Positions 40,983-51,383 of a stretch of DNA of 64,000 bases are shown one piece after another. The notes beneath the pieces were generated by a model. That model did no database searches, had not been told where the DNA came from, and worked only from the letters and a program-made list of their open reading frames with translations. Source of the stretch: Endotrypanum monterogeii (taxonomy: Eukaryota; Euglenozoa; Kinetoplastea; Trypanosomatida; Trypanosomatidae); contig CM007316.1 in NCBI GenBank assembly GCA_000333855.2, forward strand, positions 930,757 to 994,756, in the 5' to 3' direction. Position numbers and translations under genes: made by a program. Numbering within the stretch: the stretch's first letter is position 1; every line of letters starts with the position of its first letter.

Positions 40983-42809
40983 CTGCCGTGTTACAAAAGA
41001 AGATGTGCAAGCAGAAGGTAAGAGGAGGTGTTCAGTGTTTTCTCTGCTCTGTATTTGAGCGAATGGCGCTTCAGAACGGGAGGTGCGTGCTGCTTCTGAG
41101 ACAAGATGAATCGCCCGTGGAGTTGCCGCTGGCAGAAGGCGTTTACTCGACAAATGCACCCGCCTTCGTGGCGAAGTCGATACAAGAGGAACCAAGAAAA
41201 AAAAAAATTTGTGGCTGTGTACGCTTCACCACTAACCGAGGCGTCGAGCTCTCAAGCAGCGGGGGTGTCGAGGGGAAAAAAAAACAGCCAAGACGAGAGC
41301 CCGGCGGTCGCATTCAGTGCAGTGAAATGGTGCGGTACCAAATATTTGTGGTGTATGTGTGCGCTGATGGGCGAAAAAAAACAAAATGCACGGCATGCCA
41401 GCTCTGATCACTCGAGCACGTACAAAAAATCTTCAATGGACCCTGCCCTTGAGGCCAACTGAGCGTCTTGTTGTCTCTTCGGAATACGCCCAAATATCTT
41501 TGGTTGAGTGGGACTGCAGAATGCAGCGTGTGTGTATGGGGATGTGCCCCTACCGCTCTCTTCGTTGTAATCTCCCAAGCTTAGCAATGCCCAGAAAGAG
41601 GAGTAACGCACGCACACACGCACAGCTGTACACTGTCGATGAATGCCTTTCTGTAAGACAAATAGGGTGAAACATGTATACGCTGTTGCAGGTGCCCATG
41701 CGGAAAGACAGAGCAGCAGCCCGCACCACCACCAATTGGAGCCCCCACACCTCTAGTCCTCCCCACCCCCGGTCTGATGCGTTGGTATGGAGAACGCGTG
41801 TAGGGATGTAAGATGGTCTGCATCGGGTGATGCCACCGACGAAAGAAGGGGGAAAAGGGGCAAAAGGAGATGAGCGGAACAGAAAGAAATAGAAATGCAG
41901 CACGCACACGCGAGGTAGAGCCTTGGCGGCTTACTGGCACGCGTTGCAGCAGAGAACAACATGACTTAGGCTGGATGTGGTGCACTCACTAGGAGGACCA
42001 GGCTGCTAGTTGCGTCTGCTTTCCTCTGGTAGGGGGCCTTGCCTATGGAGCTGCCCAGACGGCAGCGGCCGCGGCCAAAGTGCCTCTGTGGCCGCTGATG
42101 CAACTGCTCGCAATGCTTTCTCTGGTATGAAGTGTCAGAATGGTAGACGAGACCAGCTGCACAGGAACTCATCGTCAACCGCACATCAACATGTGCTCCC
42201 TTCATAAAGATTCTTTTTTTTTTTATTCGCGGTGCTATGTCTTTGTAGCAGAAACATTCATCTGCAACGGCCAGTCAGTTGGAGACGCGAAGACAAAAAA
42301 CGAGCGAGGTCACATCGAAAAAAAAAAGATAATAAACTACTACGCCGCACTGGATCCACAGACGAAGAGGAAGAAGGAAGGAGACTACGACAGGTGTGTC
42401 CCCCTAATTTTGTAGGTGCAAATATTGGGTATCGAAGCAAGAGCACAAGCCACACACGAGAAAAAAAAAAAAGAAGTGGTATTCTTCTTCTTCCCCCTCC
42501 TTCCCCCCTGCCCCTCTATGTTCCTGGCATGATGATATCTTTGCAGTACGCCTACACGCACACACACACACACATGGTGACGATACCCAAGCAGCTTCCA
42601 CCGACTGGGCCCTCATCACGGCAGTGTATGGCTGATGGAAATTCTCCTCGTCTGTCTATAAGAGAAGAAGAATCCCAAGACCTTCGTAAAGAGGAGAAAT
42701 TTTGATTCCCTGTGGTGCAGCAAAAGCATGTGGGCGAGCCTGTCTCCGTGGCAGTGTGACAGCAGTGATCCTCTTCGAGATTGCACTCCAACAAAAAAAA
42801 ACTTTTTTT
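40983..42809. other. Intergenic spacer
   Basis: No supported gene. A and T runs occur at 41201-41211, 42206-42217, 42308-42318 and 42462-42473. The stretch 41400-41700 is balanced in composition and unlike the surrounding homopolymer-rich sequence, but I find no coding or RNA-gene signature in it. Confidence 0.55.
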
Positions 42810-43025
42810 TTACTGTGAGGATAGCGAGGCGGTGGTTGCGCTCAGCTCTAACCGTGCGGCACTCGTAGCATCGCGAGCTGCTGTCAATAAGCGCTCCTCG
42901 ATAGCCCTGTATTGCTTCTCTTGTGCCGTGCGTACGTCAATCATTTGAAGCACAAATACTTTGTAGTAGCAGGCGCAAGTGAAGAAGAATCCGGTCACTA
43001 GCCCGCCAGCCTTGAGGCGCCACAT
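42810..43025 (-). CDS. Small single-pass membrane protein
   Basis: Predicted 71-aa protein. It has a short basic start (MWRLKAGG), one hydrophobic helix (LVTGFFFTCACYYKVFVLQM, about residues 9-28) and then a 40-residue polar amphipathic helix (AQEKQYRAIEERLLTAARDA...). This layout is common for accessory subunits of mitochondrial inner-membrane complexes in trypanosomatids, although I cannot name it. The reading is plausible as a real gene because the composition is balanced and free of homopolymer artefacts, the ATG at 43023-43025 follows ACAG, and the orientation matches the array. Pyrimidine tracts upstream lie at 43519-43600 on the minus strand. Confidence 0.62.
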   Translation of the reverse strand: MWRLKAGGLVTGFFFTCACYYKVFVLQMIDVRTAQEKQYRAIEERLLTAARDATSAARLELSATTASLSSQ

Positions 43026-43475
43026 TCCTGTACGTGCGCTCGTCCGCCGAAGCTATGGATCGAGGCTCTTTTTGCTGTTGTTGCTCCTTTTCACGCCTGT
43101 AGGTATAGTACAACGTTTAGCTTTAGTATCACCGCATCCGAAGTGAATCGGTCCGATATGTCTGCTCTGTGGCTGTTGCTCGTGCTCTCGTGTTATGTTC
43201 ACTATTGTGTGTGTGTGTGTGTGCGTGTACATGTGTGTGTGTGCACAGAATACATAGGTGGAGAATAAGGAGAGAGATGACAAGGGAAACGGGAAGAGGC
43301 TTAGTGAAGGAGGAAGCAGAAAATTGGACAGTAGCGCAGGCACACTCACACAGAAGTTGCGAGCTTGAACAATGGTCGTTGTGCTCAGTACACGCCAGTG
43401 AAAAAATCTACGGGAGCCCCGACCCACCACTAGACCTCAGGAAAGTGTACAGAGACGCGCGAATAGAGGCGCCGC

Positions 43476-43519
<44 letters not shown>

Positions 43520-44466
43520 CAAAAAAAAAAAAGAGGGGAGACGAGAAAGAGAGAGGGGATTACATCGCGCGTAGAAAAAAAGTAGGGAAAAAAAAAGGAG
43601 GAAAACAAGGTCTGAGCGCACGCATCCGTCGCCACGCGGCACTGCTCCTTTTTCGATCTATATATCATCCCATCTCTCAGTGATACGCCCAGTGCACCTG
43701 CAAATCAGCATGCTCTTCAATCTGCGCTGTCCACACTGTTACGACGATAGTGAGGAGTAGCTTGAACAGTCAAAACTTGAGAAAGGGAAACAATAAAATA
43801 GTGTAGCGTCAATGCAAACGAAAAAAAAAAGACTGTTTCCCAGTCGGGATGGAGATTGGGATGGGGCATACGGTGCAGGGGGGGGGGGAATAAAGCAGAG
43901 GACTAAGCCCAGAGAAGGGGAAGAGAAGGGTAAGAAAGGGAAACCCACGTGAAACATCAGCTGGATTTCTTCTTTCCCCCTCCACCACTCTCTTCTTATT
44001 TTCTCACTTCTCAGAAACACCGCTCCACTATCGCTGAGTCGAGAAAGCGAGCGCATGCATCCATCGCTATCCCATCCTGCTTAAGGTACGACTACACTCT
44101 ATCTCACTAAATTATATCTTTGTCGTCTGTCGGATACCGACAAATCTCAGAAAAACTAAGTTGTCAGCTTCCTTTCCCTCCTCACTCCCCTCCGACACGC
44201 GCGGTGCACAACACCACGCAGAGAAACATGTGGTGAACAGAAGGTATTGATTCATCCGGGGCCGTATAAAGGGTTCCGCTGGAGGATAAAAACACTGGCG
44301 TCTGTCATGAGGGTAACAAGGGGTAGCCTACTGCGAATACCGAATGAAATCGAGGAGAAAGTACCCCCCCTCAAAAGAAAAAAAAAATTGAAGGGCAAAG
44401 CTCTCGGGGGCGGTATTTCCTCTATATTTACCACGCCTTTGTTTCCAGTCTTCCCAGCCCAGACCT

Positions 44467-44715
44467 CTAATCAGGGCGATGCTCGAGTGAGTGAGATAGT
44501 ACAAAGCTAAGGACCCTTATCAGGTCATTAAAAAAAAAAGGACCATCTGCGACTCTGTGAAATGAAGGGCACATCACTTCCCCTTGAGCCCGCGCGCTGT
44601 GGAAAAGAGTGGACCTGACCACCTGAAAGAATCCAGGAATAAGCACGTTGCTAGGCATGGTGAAGAAGAAAAAGTACACCACAAAACTCAGCCAATGGAA
44701 GGGGCAGCACACCAT
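44467..44715 (-). CDS. Candidate 82-aa membrane microprotein
   Basis: Weak candidate. The ATG at 44713-44715 opens an 82-aa frame with a strongly hydrophobic start (WLSFVVYFFFFTMPSNVLI) and then a mixed polar segment. In its favour, a very good trans-splice acceptor lies 70 bp upstream (44785-44818) inside a spacer with no other gene to serve. Against it, a 12-codon frame begins at an earlier ATG just upstream in another frame, and Phe residues near the C-terminus come from a T run. No homologue is recognised. Confidence 0.3.
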   Translation of the reverse strand: MVCCPFHWLSFVVYFFFFTMPSNVLIPGFFQVVRSTLFHSARAQGEVMCPSFHRVADGPFFFNDLIRVLSFVLSHSLEHRPD

Positions 44716-44784
44716 CGGAACGCCATGCCACTACCACCAACCAACCGCCCACTACCTTGAGAACCCAAAAGTGTGAGGCGGTAT

Positions 44785-44818
44785 CTGGAGGGAAAAGTAG
44801 AGAGCAGAGGAGCGGAAG
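44785..44818 (-). promoter_or_regulatory. Candidate trans-splice acceptor without an assigned gene
   Basis: Read on the minus strand this is CTTCCGCTCCTCTGCTCTC followed by a further T/C-rich stretch and CCAG, with a T12 tract shortly upstream. It is among the strongest pyrimidine-AG signals in the window, yet the only downstream frames are short. Confidence 0.5.
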
Positions 44819-45006
44819 TCTCCTACCATGTGGCAAGAAAAAAAAAAACACTTCCGCCGATGGATGTGTGCGACACGACCTCCACCAATCACATACAGCA
44901 TCCCTTGCAGTGGGCTCGGAGAAAGTCCGCTCGGCGTCTCACAAAGGAGACACAATATGTGGTACGTGCAGTCGGCGTCGACTCCTCTGAGACTGCCTCA
45001 TACACA

Positions 45007-45052
<46 letters not shown>

Positions 45053-46134
45053 GATATGTAGGAGAGTCGGTCAGCTTTGTCTCGGCAGCCTAGCTGCTCC
45101 CCATCAAAAAAAAAAGTCCCATTGAAGTAAATGGGCTGAGCGCGATACATAATTTGGTGTCTACATGAGCCCGCAGACTCCCAGTGCATGACAAGTTAAC
45201 CCTCCCCTTTGCACTACTGAAGCGTGCCCGCCGAGAGAGAGAGAGAGTCGAGAGAAGCAAAGCCACACAGAAGCCAAACACACAAGGATCACCGCACTTT
45301 TTTTTGCTATTGTTTGTGTATGTGTATGTGTGTGTGTGTATTCGTACTGACGTTGTGAAACTGATTGATCAGATGGCACTACTTTCTTACCAGGGCGATT
45401 CAGGAGTGGGTGGGTTGCGCGCGGCACTCTCAAACACACGCGTCCTCACCTCTCGGTCGCTGAAGTGAGCGCAGTCCTTTGCACATCGACTCTGCAACCA
45501 GAGCGTCTTGCAGCTTCAATCTCGCCACCTCGAGAACCTAATGTTTTTTTTTTCGCTGTTTGGGGGAAGGGGAGAAGTTACTGCAGCAAAAGACCCCCTC
45601 CAACGTGAGATCCCCCCCACCCGTATGTGTGATCTGAGGCCTTCACGCGACTGAGAAGTGTCTCTGTGGCAACGTCCGCGATGTTGCAGTGCAGCAAGTT
45701 GCTATCTATAAGTAAGCGTCACCTGTTCATTGCGAACAAGAAAAAAAATCACACGAGTAATAATTTGACACGCCGACTAAAAATACAAGGGCGCAAAAAA
45801 AAAAAACGTGGTATGGCCTCACGCCCCACTCTGCCCCCTCCTCTTCCCCGTTTCCCCTCTAGGCACCTCAGCCCCTACACGTTGCCAGAACGAAGACAAC
45901 ATACATTGCGTCCACAACTTCACAGAATACCTTACCTAAAACGGAACAACAGGAAAACAAAAAGAAGCGGATACCGCAAAGAAAGCGCACCCGCGTACCT
46001 GTGCAGAGCGGAGAACTTCCCATCCTGTCGATGCGCATTGACCTCGAGACAACAATAGAAGCTGGCCTACGAGGCGGTCGAGGCGCGACACAGATGCTTC
46101 CCCCACGTGGGGATGGTGTCGCAGCAACGACGAA

Positions 46135-46190
46135 GGGGTAGGGGTAGGGGTAGGGGTAGGGGTAGGGGTAGGGGTAGGGGTAGGGGGGGG
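46135..46190 (+). repeat. (GGGGTA)8 telomere-like, G-quadruplex-prone repeat
   Basis: Eight perfect GGGGTA units (46135-46182) followed by G8. The unit differs by one base from a permutation of the trypanosomatid telomere repeat TTAGGG. It lies about 90 bp beyond the stop codon of the ubiquitin-fold gene, G-rich on the template strand, so the transcript reads as TACCCC repeats. Confidence 0.92.
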
Positions 46191-46276
46191 ATCAGGGAGA
46201 CAGAATCCCCTCGATACAATGCATACTCCCAAGGAGGACGGAGAGGAAAGCACCCGAGGGTGAGGGTCGGACGCGT

Positions 46277-46723
46277 TCAGATGGCCAGTTGAACCCTGAC
46301 GTGGTTTTCGATTTTGGGGTCAAAGGGGAGGTCACTCAAGGAGAGGGGGTCAAACAACATGCGGTCTCCGAGGTAAAGCGTCGTCTTCTCGTACGGCAAT
46401 GTCTTCTCCTTCTCCAGCAGTGCCTTCATGTGCTCTACACTCTGGCCCATAAAAAACTTTGCCGGATGCGTCTCGCCGTTGGGGAGTTCAAACAACACAG
46501 GAACACAGGAGCCAGCCAGGTCACGCTCGACAGCGTCCATCATGACTACTGTACTACGAATACCGCCTGTAGCCTCAGTCATTGCATCATTATCAGCAGT
46601 AGTAACAACAGTAGCTGTTGTGGTAGTAGAGCTCGGCCCCATTCCCTGAAGCGGCTTCGGCGGGGTCGCCCATTCATCGCATGAGTCGAGGCTGGAGCAC
46701 GAAGAATTAGCGCTGGATGTCAT
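46277..46723 (-). CDS. Ubiquitin-fold domain protein
   Basis: Predicted 148-aa protein starting at ATG 46721-46723. The open frame continues 81 codons upstream to a GTG, but that part is homopolymer-derived and lies beyond a good splice acceptor at 46821. Residues 1-72 are Ser/Thr-rich and probably disordered. Residues about 74-147 have the beta-grasp pattern of ubiquitin-like domains: VPVLFELPNGE, a helix HMKALLEKEKTL, then TTLYLGDRML and a final strand HVRVQL. There is no C-terminal Gly-Gly, so it is not a conjugated modifier; more likely it is an adaptor with an internal ubiquitin-like fold. The family inference is structural and moderate; the cellular role is unknown. Confidence 0.75.
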   Translation of the reverse strand: MTSSANSSCSSLDSCDEWATPPKPLQGMGPSSTTTTATVVTTADNDAMTEATGGIRSTVVMMDAVERDLAGSCVPVLFELPNGETHPAKFFMGQSVEHMKALLEKEKTLPYEKTTLYLGDRMLFDPLSLSDLPFDPKIENHVRVQLAI

Positions 46724-47546
46724 GATTTTTTCTTTTTTGTAGTTGTGAGTAAGCGAGAGAAGTTGTGCAATGACGCGTTTGTTGTCGATCACAGTGCTTT
46801 GAGCTCGGTAAATGCAGGCGCTAAAGAGAAGGAATTGTAAAAGAGGTGAAGAAATACTAAATCGAGGAGTAGATGCAGCAGGTGCAACAACCTCACTTCT
46901 GGGGTCACAGAGGAAAAACCAGACTAGCTGAGGTGAAGCGTACCTACACACGCAGAGACAAAACACTATACATACATATATGTATGTATAAATACAGATG
47001 AGGGACGGATGAGAACGAGCGAGAGACTGAAATCACGGAGATGGAAGCAAAAGGCGGACAAGGAGCAATCAATTCAGAGGACGAGAGGGCGGGAAATCGG
47101 GGGAAATGGGGCTAAATTTGAAGCACCCGCACACGACCCCCACCCCCTCCCCTGACCTCCTACCACAGACGTGTAGTTGAATGAAACCGAGAAAGTCACA
47201 CCCGATAGGGATGGTCACTTGAACTCGTTCAGTGGCGCGGGGGGGGGGGGGGGGATCTGCGTGAGTGGCAGCTCTGACCCACTACTCTGTACCCCGCCCC
47301 CTAGCCATCGCTGATGCCCACAGCCGCTGTGCGAGTATCGAGTCACTGACTACTCATTGACTTATACAGATTGGTGTGCGTGTATGTATATATGGGTACG
47401 CGTCGCTGCGCGCACACGCAGAGGTGCACGTTCACCGCATAGATCTGCTCTGCATCTTGTACTTTTCCCCCTCCTCAGAAAATTTCCTTCATCGCAGATA
47501 CACGTAGGCTGGATGTGTGCACCTAGGCGCTTATGTGAGCCAAGGC
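46724..47546. other. Intergenic spacer
   Basis: No supported gene. It contains the splice acceptor of the ubiquitin-fold gene (46821-46860) and a G16 run at 47239-47254. The rest is mixed sequence without a convincing frame. Confidence 0.6.
46821..46860 (-). promoter_or_regulatory. Trans-splice acceptor of the ubiquitin-fold gene
   Basis: On the minus strand a tract of T and C interrupted by a few A ends in TTCTCTTTAG. This would give a 5' UTR of about 97 nt and excludes the upstream GTG-initiated extension from the mRNA. Confidence 0.6.
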
Positions 47547-50500
47547 TTAGGGGCGTGGGGTAGTGCTTTCTGGCCCTGGGCCCTTGAGAACGATGCGATC
47601 GGCAACCTCGCGAAGCATTTCTACGACAGAACGACGATAGCCGAGGAGCGTCACATTGCTAGGGTCATTCGCTTTGGCGACAGTGACCCACAGCGGGCCG
47701 CTATTCGGAACCACGAGCAAAGGCATGCTCCCAGTAGTGGTCGACACTGCTGCTTGCCAATCTTTCTCTGCCAGTACTCCGCTTGCGCCACTCGAGTTCA
47801 TGACGGAAAAAACAAATTCCTGAATGACTTCTGCAGTGAGCCCAGCAGAGGAGACGCGCTCAGCAGTCGCGCTGAGGTGCTTCTCAGCCTTGGCGTCTCC
47901 GTCGTTGGCATCTTTATGCCTTCCTTCGAGCGCCTCACGCACAAGAGTCTGCATAACTGGCTCCTCTGCCATGCGCCACAGCAGCCCCACAGCATCACCG
48001 CATCGGCCCTTGCTCAACTGCACCGCCTTCTTTACTTGATCGAACGCCTTGGCATACTGTCCGGCGGCAAAATAGAGCTGCGCCACTGCACACAAAGCGA
48101 GCGGCTCACGTGATTTCCATTGACGCATTACCTGCGCTGCAGCCCGGCCGCGGGAAGAAGATGGCTCCAGGGAAATGTAGAGCCCCAGCAACTCGCCGAG
48201 AGCATCGTCCTGCGCCATGGAAAAAGTCCCTTCCCGCGTCTTTGGTAGCTTTTGGAGAACCTCGTGAACCACCTCCAGCGCCTGCCCTGGGGTGCCGTAC
48301 TGTGCCTCCAGCATGGCCTGCGTTACACCGAGACGAGCGACGGCACTGGCTTGCCTCTCGAGCTCCTGGGGTGAGACACCCCGGGCCAGAAGGTGCGATC
48401 GTGTACGTTGCAGATCCGGCGCACACGCCGAAAGAGCATCCGTCAGCAGCGCCCGCGCTGCAGCTACGTTCTGAAGTAGCTCTGCCTCCACGCGGACAGC
48501 TACGAAGACCCACACCGCCGCCACCGTCCAGCAGTGATCAGGACTGAGCGCTGCCTTGGCAAGTATGCGAAGCTCGCGAACATCGTTGGCAAAGGACTCA
48601 TCTTTGCGGAGCAGCTCAAGAACGGACACTACAGTCGATATCGGCGCTAGCACATCCTGTCGCTGCTGAACCACACGCCGCTTCTCTTCAAGTCGAATAA
48701 GCCATAGTCGCCAGGAGCGCGGGCATCGTTGTAGGCCGTCCGCCACCAGCGCATCGATCGATTGCCCTCGACTGCGACGCAATACAGCGAGTTTGATCCA
48801 CACTTCCTCCTCACAGTGCTGACTCTGAACGGTGGTAGCAGCATCCTTGATTGTTTCTATTGCACTCATCAAGCAGGCATCTGCTGCAGCGCCATCGCCA
48901 ACAGCAACCAACAGTTTGGCGCGTTCCACGTACAGTCGAAGGGCCCCTGCCGTCTGCTCCGTCGCAGTTGAGAGCAGAATGTAAAGGTGACGATCTAATA
49001 CAGCGAGGGCCGAAGCAAAGCAACCACGACGGTAGAGAGCGTCAGCCACAGTCAGCGGCACCTCTACAAGAAGAAGCTCGATGAAGAAGCGGATGTCAGG
49101 CCTGGCATTCGCCCCAGCGGGGGTGCTGGACGTTACAGTGAGCGGCTCCACTGAACCTTGTGGGGCGCACAAAACGCCTGCGCTCCTGAGCTGGGTGCTG
49201 ACGCCAAGCAGCGAAACCATAATCACCACCAAGGGAGGCGGAAGAAGAGGCTCCGACGCGACGCCTGATTCTGTCGTTGTCGCAGCCGCCGTGGCCAACG
49301 GCGCAGCTCTAGGTGGCAAAGGGAGTCTGGCAAGCTCCTCCTCCTCCTCCTCCTCCTCCTCCTCGACAACACCCTGCCCCACGCCGTGAGCTCCGAGAGA
49401 CTCGCTTTCCTCCCCAGGCCGACACACGGGAGACGAAAACGAGGAACCCTTTTCTGCCCCCAGCGGAACCTCTGGGCTGCAGCGCAGCACCACCGGCAAG
49501 TCATTGTGGAGAATGGCAGCAGAGGCAGACAGAACAGTAGAAGCGAGAACAGAAAGAATCTCGCGAGTCGTCGTCGTAACGGTCGACCTAGAAATGGCGA
49601 CGGCGGTGTTCGCGCCCACCACCGTGGGTGCCTCTGCGACACTGTTGCGGTTTTCCGTGAGGTCAAGCTGCTGCTGCTGCTGCTGGAGTTGCAGCCATGC
49701 GTAGCAGAAAGCACATTGCACACTGTGCCGCGTCGATGCATCGGCAGGGAGCAGAGCAACGAGATCATGTTGCCATGTAGCAGCGACAGCACTTACCGCA
49801 CCCTTCTTGTCATTGGGATTCACAATACAGAGGAACATGTGCGCAGCGGTGCAAATGTACACACTTGAGCCGACAGACAACGCATGAGAGTCCACCGCCG
49901 GTGGCGCCTTGTCGTCTGACATCTCAGTCGAGTCGGCAGCTTCCACATTGTCATCATAAAGCAACGAGAGAGCAAGAGAAAGCCACGCATGCCGCGAGCC
50001 CGGCTCGCCAAGGTCGAGGTAGTTACTCTGGGCAGTGCGTACAAGATCATGCACCTCCGTGTCTGCCCTTCGCACAGCTGCGAACAACGTCGCGGTGAAC
50101 GCGGTGCTGTCCAAGTCGCTTTCCTTGCCCCCCGAAACCTCAGGTCCACTGCATTTCGCAGGTGATGGAACTTGGCCTTCGGCTGAGAAACGATCCGCCC
50201 AGTGATGTGCAAGCAAGTGCCACTCCACGTACTTCGCAGCCTCGATTATAAGCGCCAGAGAAGGATACCGCGCCGCCGCTGCCTGAAACATCTCTCGGCC
50301 TCTCTGGAACGTCTCAAGGCGCGCCAAACGCGCCCACAGCAGCGGCAGTGTAGGGGTGTACTGCAATGCCTTCTGCAGGAGGACGCGCTGATCCTGCGAT
50401 GAGGGCACGTAATGAACCAGGCGAAGCCACAAACGCTCGCTCGATGGACATGCTAGCACGGCCCGCTGAAGGCATGGCACTCGCTCGAGAGGCGGTACAA

Positions 50501-51383
50501 AGTCCAGCAGCTGTCCCCAAAGGTCCTCCTCCGACGGGCACATCGACGTGGCCTCCTCAAGCAAGCGACGGCGCCCGCTGTAGTTGTCCTTGGCCAAGTA
50601 TCGCAGTCGCTCCTCCCAAATCCGCTTGCCCCTCTTGCCGGTCACAGCGCACCCCTCCACAAGCGTCTGATACGCGCGACGCAGCATTCCCATTTGGCGG
50701 TAGGCACGTGCATGTGTGATCCATGTTGTCTGTTCCTCGGCCGAACCCATTTCTAGGACGCTGTGTAGACCCGCTTCAACCGCTGACGTCTTGCCTTTCA
50801 GAACGTCGTAGGCCGTGAGGACACGCTCCTCAGCAAAGACATGCTCCTCGGCAGCCTCACCTTCCTCCGTCCGAGCGCTGCGCACCACAAGCGGGACAGC
50901 GGGGCCGGCGACAGGCCCTGACACGGACGCATTCACCGCTGCTAACGACGCAGATGGCGCGTACCCTGTGTTGGCGCTCTGTGAAGCTGCGGCGGCGATC
51001 AAGTCTGCCGAAGATGTGCGCGAGAGAGTCTCGAGGGTGGCAAGGTCTTCCAGGGAGAGCTTCACCTTGGCACCCCCACCGCTGCCTGCATCGCTGCCTG
51101 GCAGCCCGCCTTTGTGGTCTCCGCCCGCTGAACTCCCCATCGCCTCCTCACCTTCACGTCTCGTGTCCCGCGTACGATTCTCTAGTCGCTGCATAGCGGC
51201 AAAGAAATCATCCTCATCTCGGGTCATCTTCGCTGTGGCATTGACCCCAGCAGTGAGCTCTGCCGTTGTGACGAAGCCCTTCGCCCCACGACCGACTCCG
51301 TACACGTACCCTTTCGGCGGGTGTGGTGCATGCCAGTCTACTTTGGCGAGCAGCTGCTCGTATTTATCTAGTTTCTCGTCCAT
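47547..51383 (-). CDS. PRP6: U5 snRNP-associated splicing factor PRP6
   Basis: Predicted 1278-aa pre-mRNA splicing factor PRP6, the U5 component that bridges U5 and U4/U6 in the tri-snRNP. The N-terminal PRP1 domain is clear at residues 15-75 (PPKGYVYGVGRGAKGFVTT, then DEDDFFAAMQRLENRTRDTR). HAT/TPR-type helical repeats follow at about 217-390 (RIWEERLRYLAKDN, LWGQLLDFVPPLERVPCLQ, LWARLARLETFQRGREMF) and resume at about 890-1200. Between the two blocks lies a long insertion with polyglutamine near 565 and polyglutamate near 675, encoded by CTG and CTC repeats on the plus strand. This makes the protein longer than the usual 900-950 aa. In trypanosomatids it would serve both trans-splicing and the few cis-introns. 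A very strong splice acceptor (51391-51463) precedes the ATG. Confidence 0.92.
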   Translation of the reverse strand: MDEKLDKYEQLLAKVDWHAPHPPKGYVYGVGRGAKGFVTTAELTAGVNATAKMTRDEDDFFAAMQRLENRTRDTRREGEEAMGSSAGGDHKGGLPGSDAGSGGGAKVKLSLEDLATLETLSRTSSADLIAAAASQSANTGYAPSASLAAVNASVSGPVAGPAVPLVVRSARTEEGEAAEEHVFAEERVLTAYDVLKGKTSAVEAGLHSVLEMGSAEEQTTWITHARAYRQMGMLRRAYQTLVEGCAVTGKRGKRIWEERLRYLAKDNYSGRRRLLEEATSMCPSEEDLWGQLLDFVPPLERVPCLQRAVLACPSSERLWLRLVHYVPSSQDQRVLLQKALQYTPTLPLLWARLARLETFQRGREMFQAAAARYPSLALIIEAAKYVEWHLLAHHWADRFSAEGQVPSPAKCSGPEVSGGKESDLDSTAFTATLFAAVRRADTEVHDLVRTAQSNYLDLGEPGSRHAWLSLALSLLYDDNVEAADSTEMSDDKAPPAVDSHALSVGSSVYICTAAHMFLCIVNPNDKKGAVSAVAATWQHDLVALLPADASTRHSVQCAFCYAWLQLQQQQQQLDLTENRNSVAEAPTVVGANTAVAISRSTVTTTTREILSVLASTVLSASAAILHNDLPVVLRCSPEVPLGAEKGSSFSSPVCRPGEESESLGAHGVGQGVVEEEEEEEEEELARLPLPPRAAPLATAAATTTESGVASEPLLPPPLVVIMVSLLGVSTQLRSAGVLCAPQGSVEPLTVTSSTPAGANARPDIRFFIELLLVEVPLTVADALYRRGCFASALAVLDRHLYILLSTATEQTAGALRLYVERAKLLVAVGDGAAADACLMSAIETIKDAATTVQSQHCEEEVWIKLAVLRRSRGQSIDALVADGLQRCPRSWRLWLIRLEEKRRVVQQRQDVLAPISTVVSVLELLRKDESFANDVRELRILAKAALSPDHCWTVAAVWVFVAVRVEAELLQNVAAARALLTDALSACAPDLQRTRSHLLARGVSPQELERQASAVARLGVTQAMLEAQYGTPGQALEVVHEVLQKLPKTREGTFSMAQDDALGELLGLYISLEPSSSRGRAAAQVMRQWKSREPLALCAVAQLYFAAGQYAKAFDQVKKAVQLSKGRCGDAVGLLWRMAEEPVMQTLVREALEGRHKDANDGDAKAEKHLSATAERVSSAGLTAEVIQEFVFSVMNSSGASGVLAEKDWQAAVSTTTGSMPLLVVPNSGPLWVTVAKANDPSNVTLLGYRRSVVEMLREVADRIVLKGPGPESTTPRP

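Larger units (their letters stand above)
43026..46276. other. Gene-poor 3.3-kb spacer
   Basis: The longest spacer in the window. It contains GT/CA runs (43202-43245, 43481-43518), a TA run (45010-45042), many A runs and a GGGGTA repeat at 46135-46190. One weak small-gene candidate is listed separately at 44467-44715. No RNA gene is recognised. The length suggests one or more missed short genes or long 3' UTRs. Confidence 0.55.

Noticed and set aside
41400..41700. Compositionally balanced island that could be a SIDER-type retroposon remnant
   Set aside because: I cannot recognise a SIDER signature or target-site duplication by eye, so it is not claimed as a mobile element.
46724..46966. Upstream extension of the ubiquitin-fold frame
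   Set aside because: It starts at GTG and includes the predicted splice acceptor at 46821, so it should not be in the mRNA as coding sequence.
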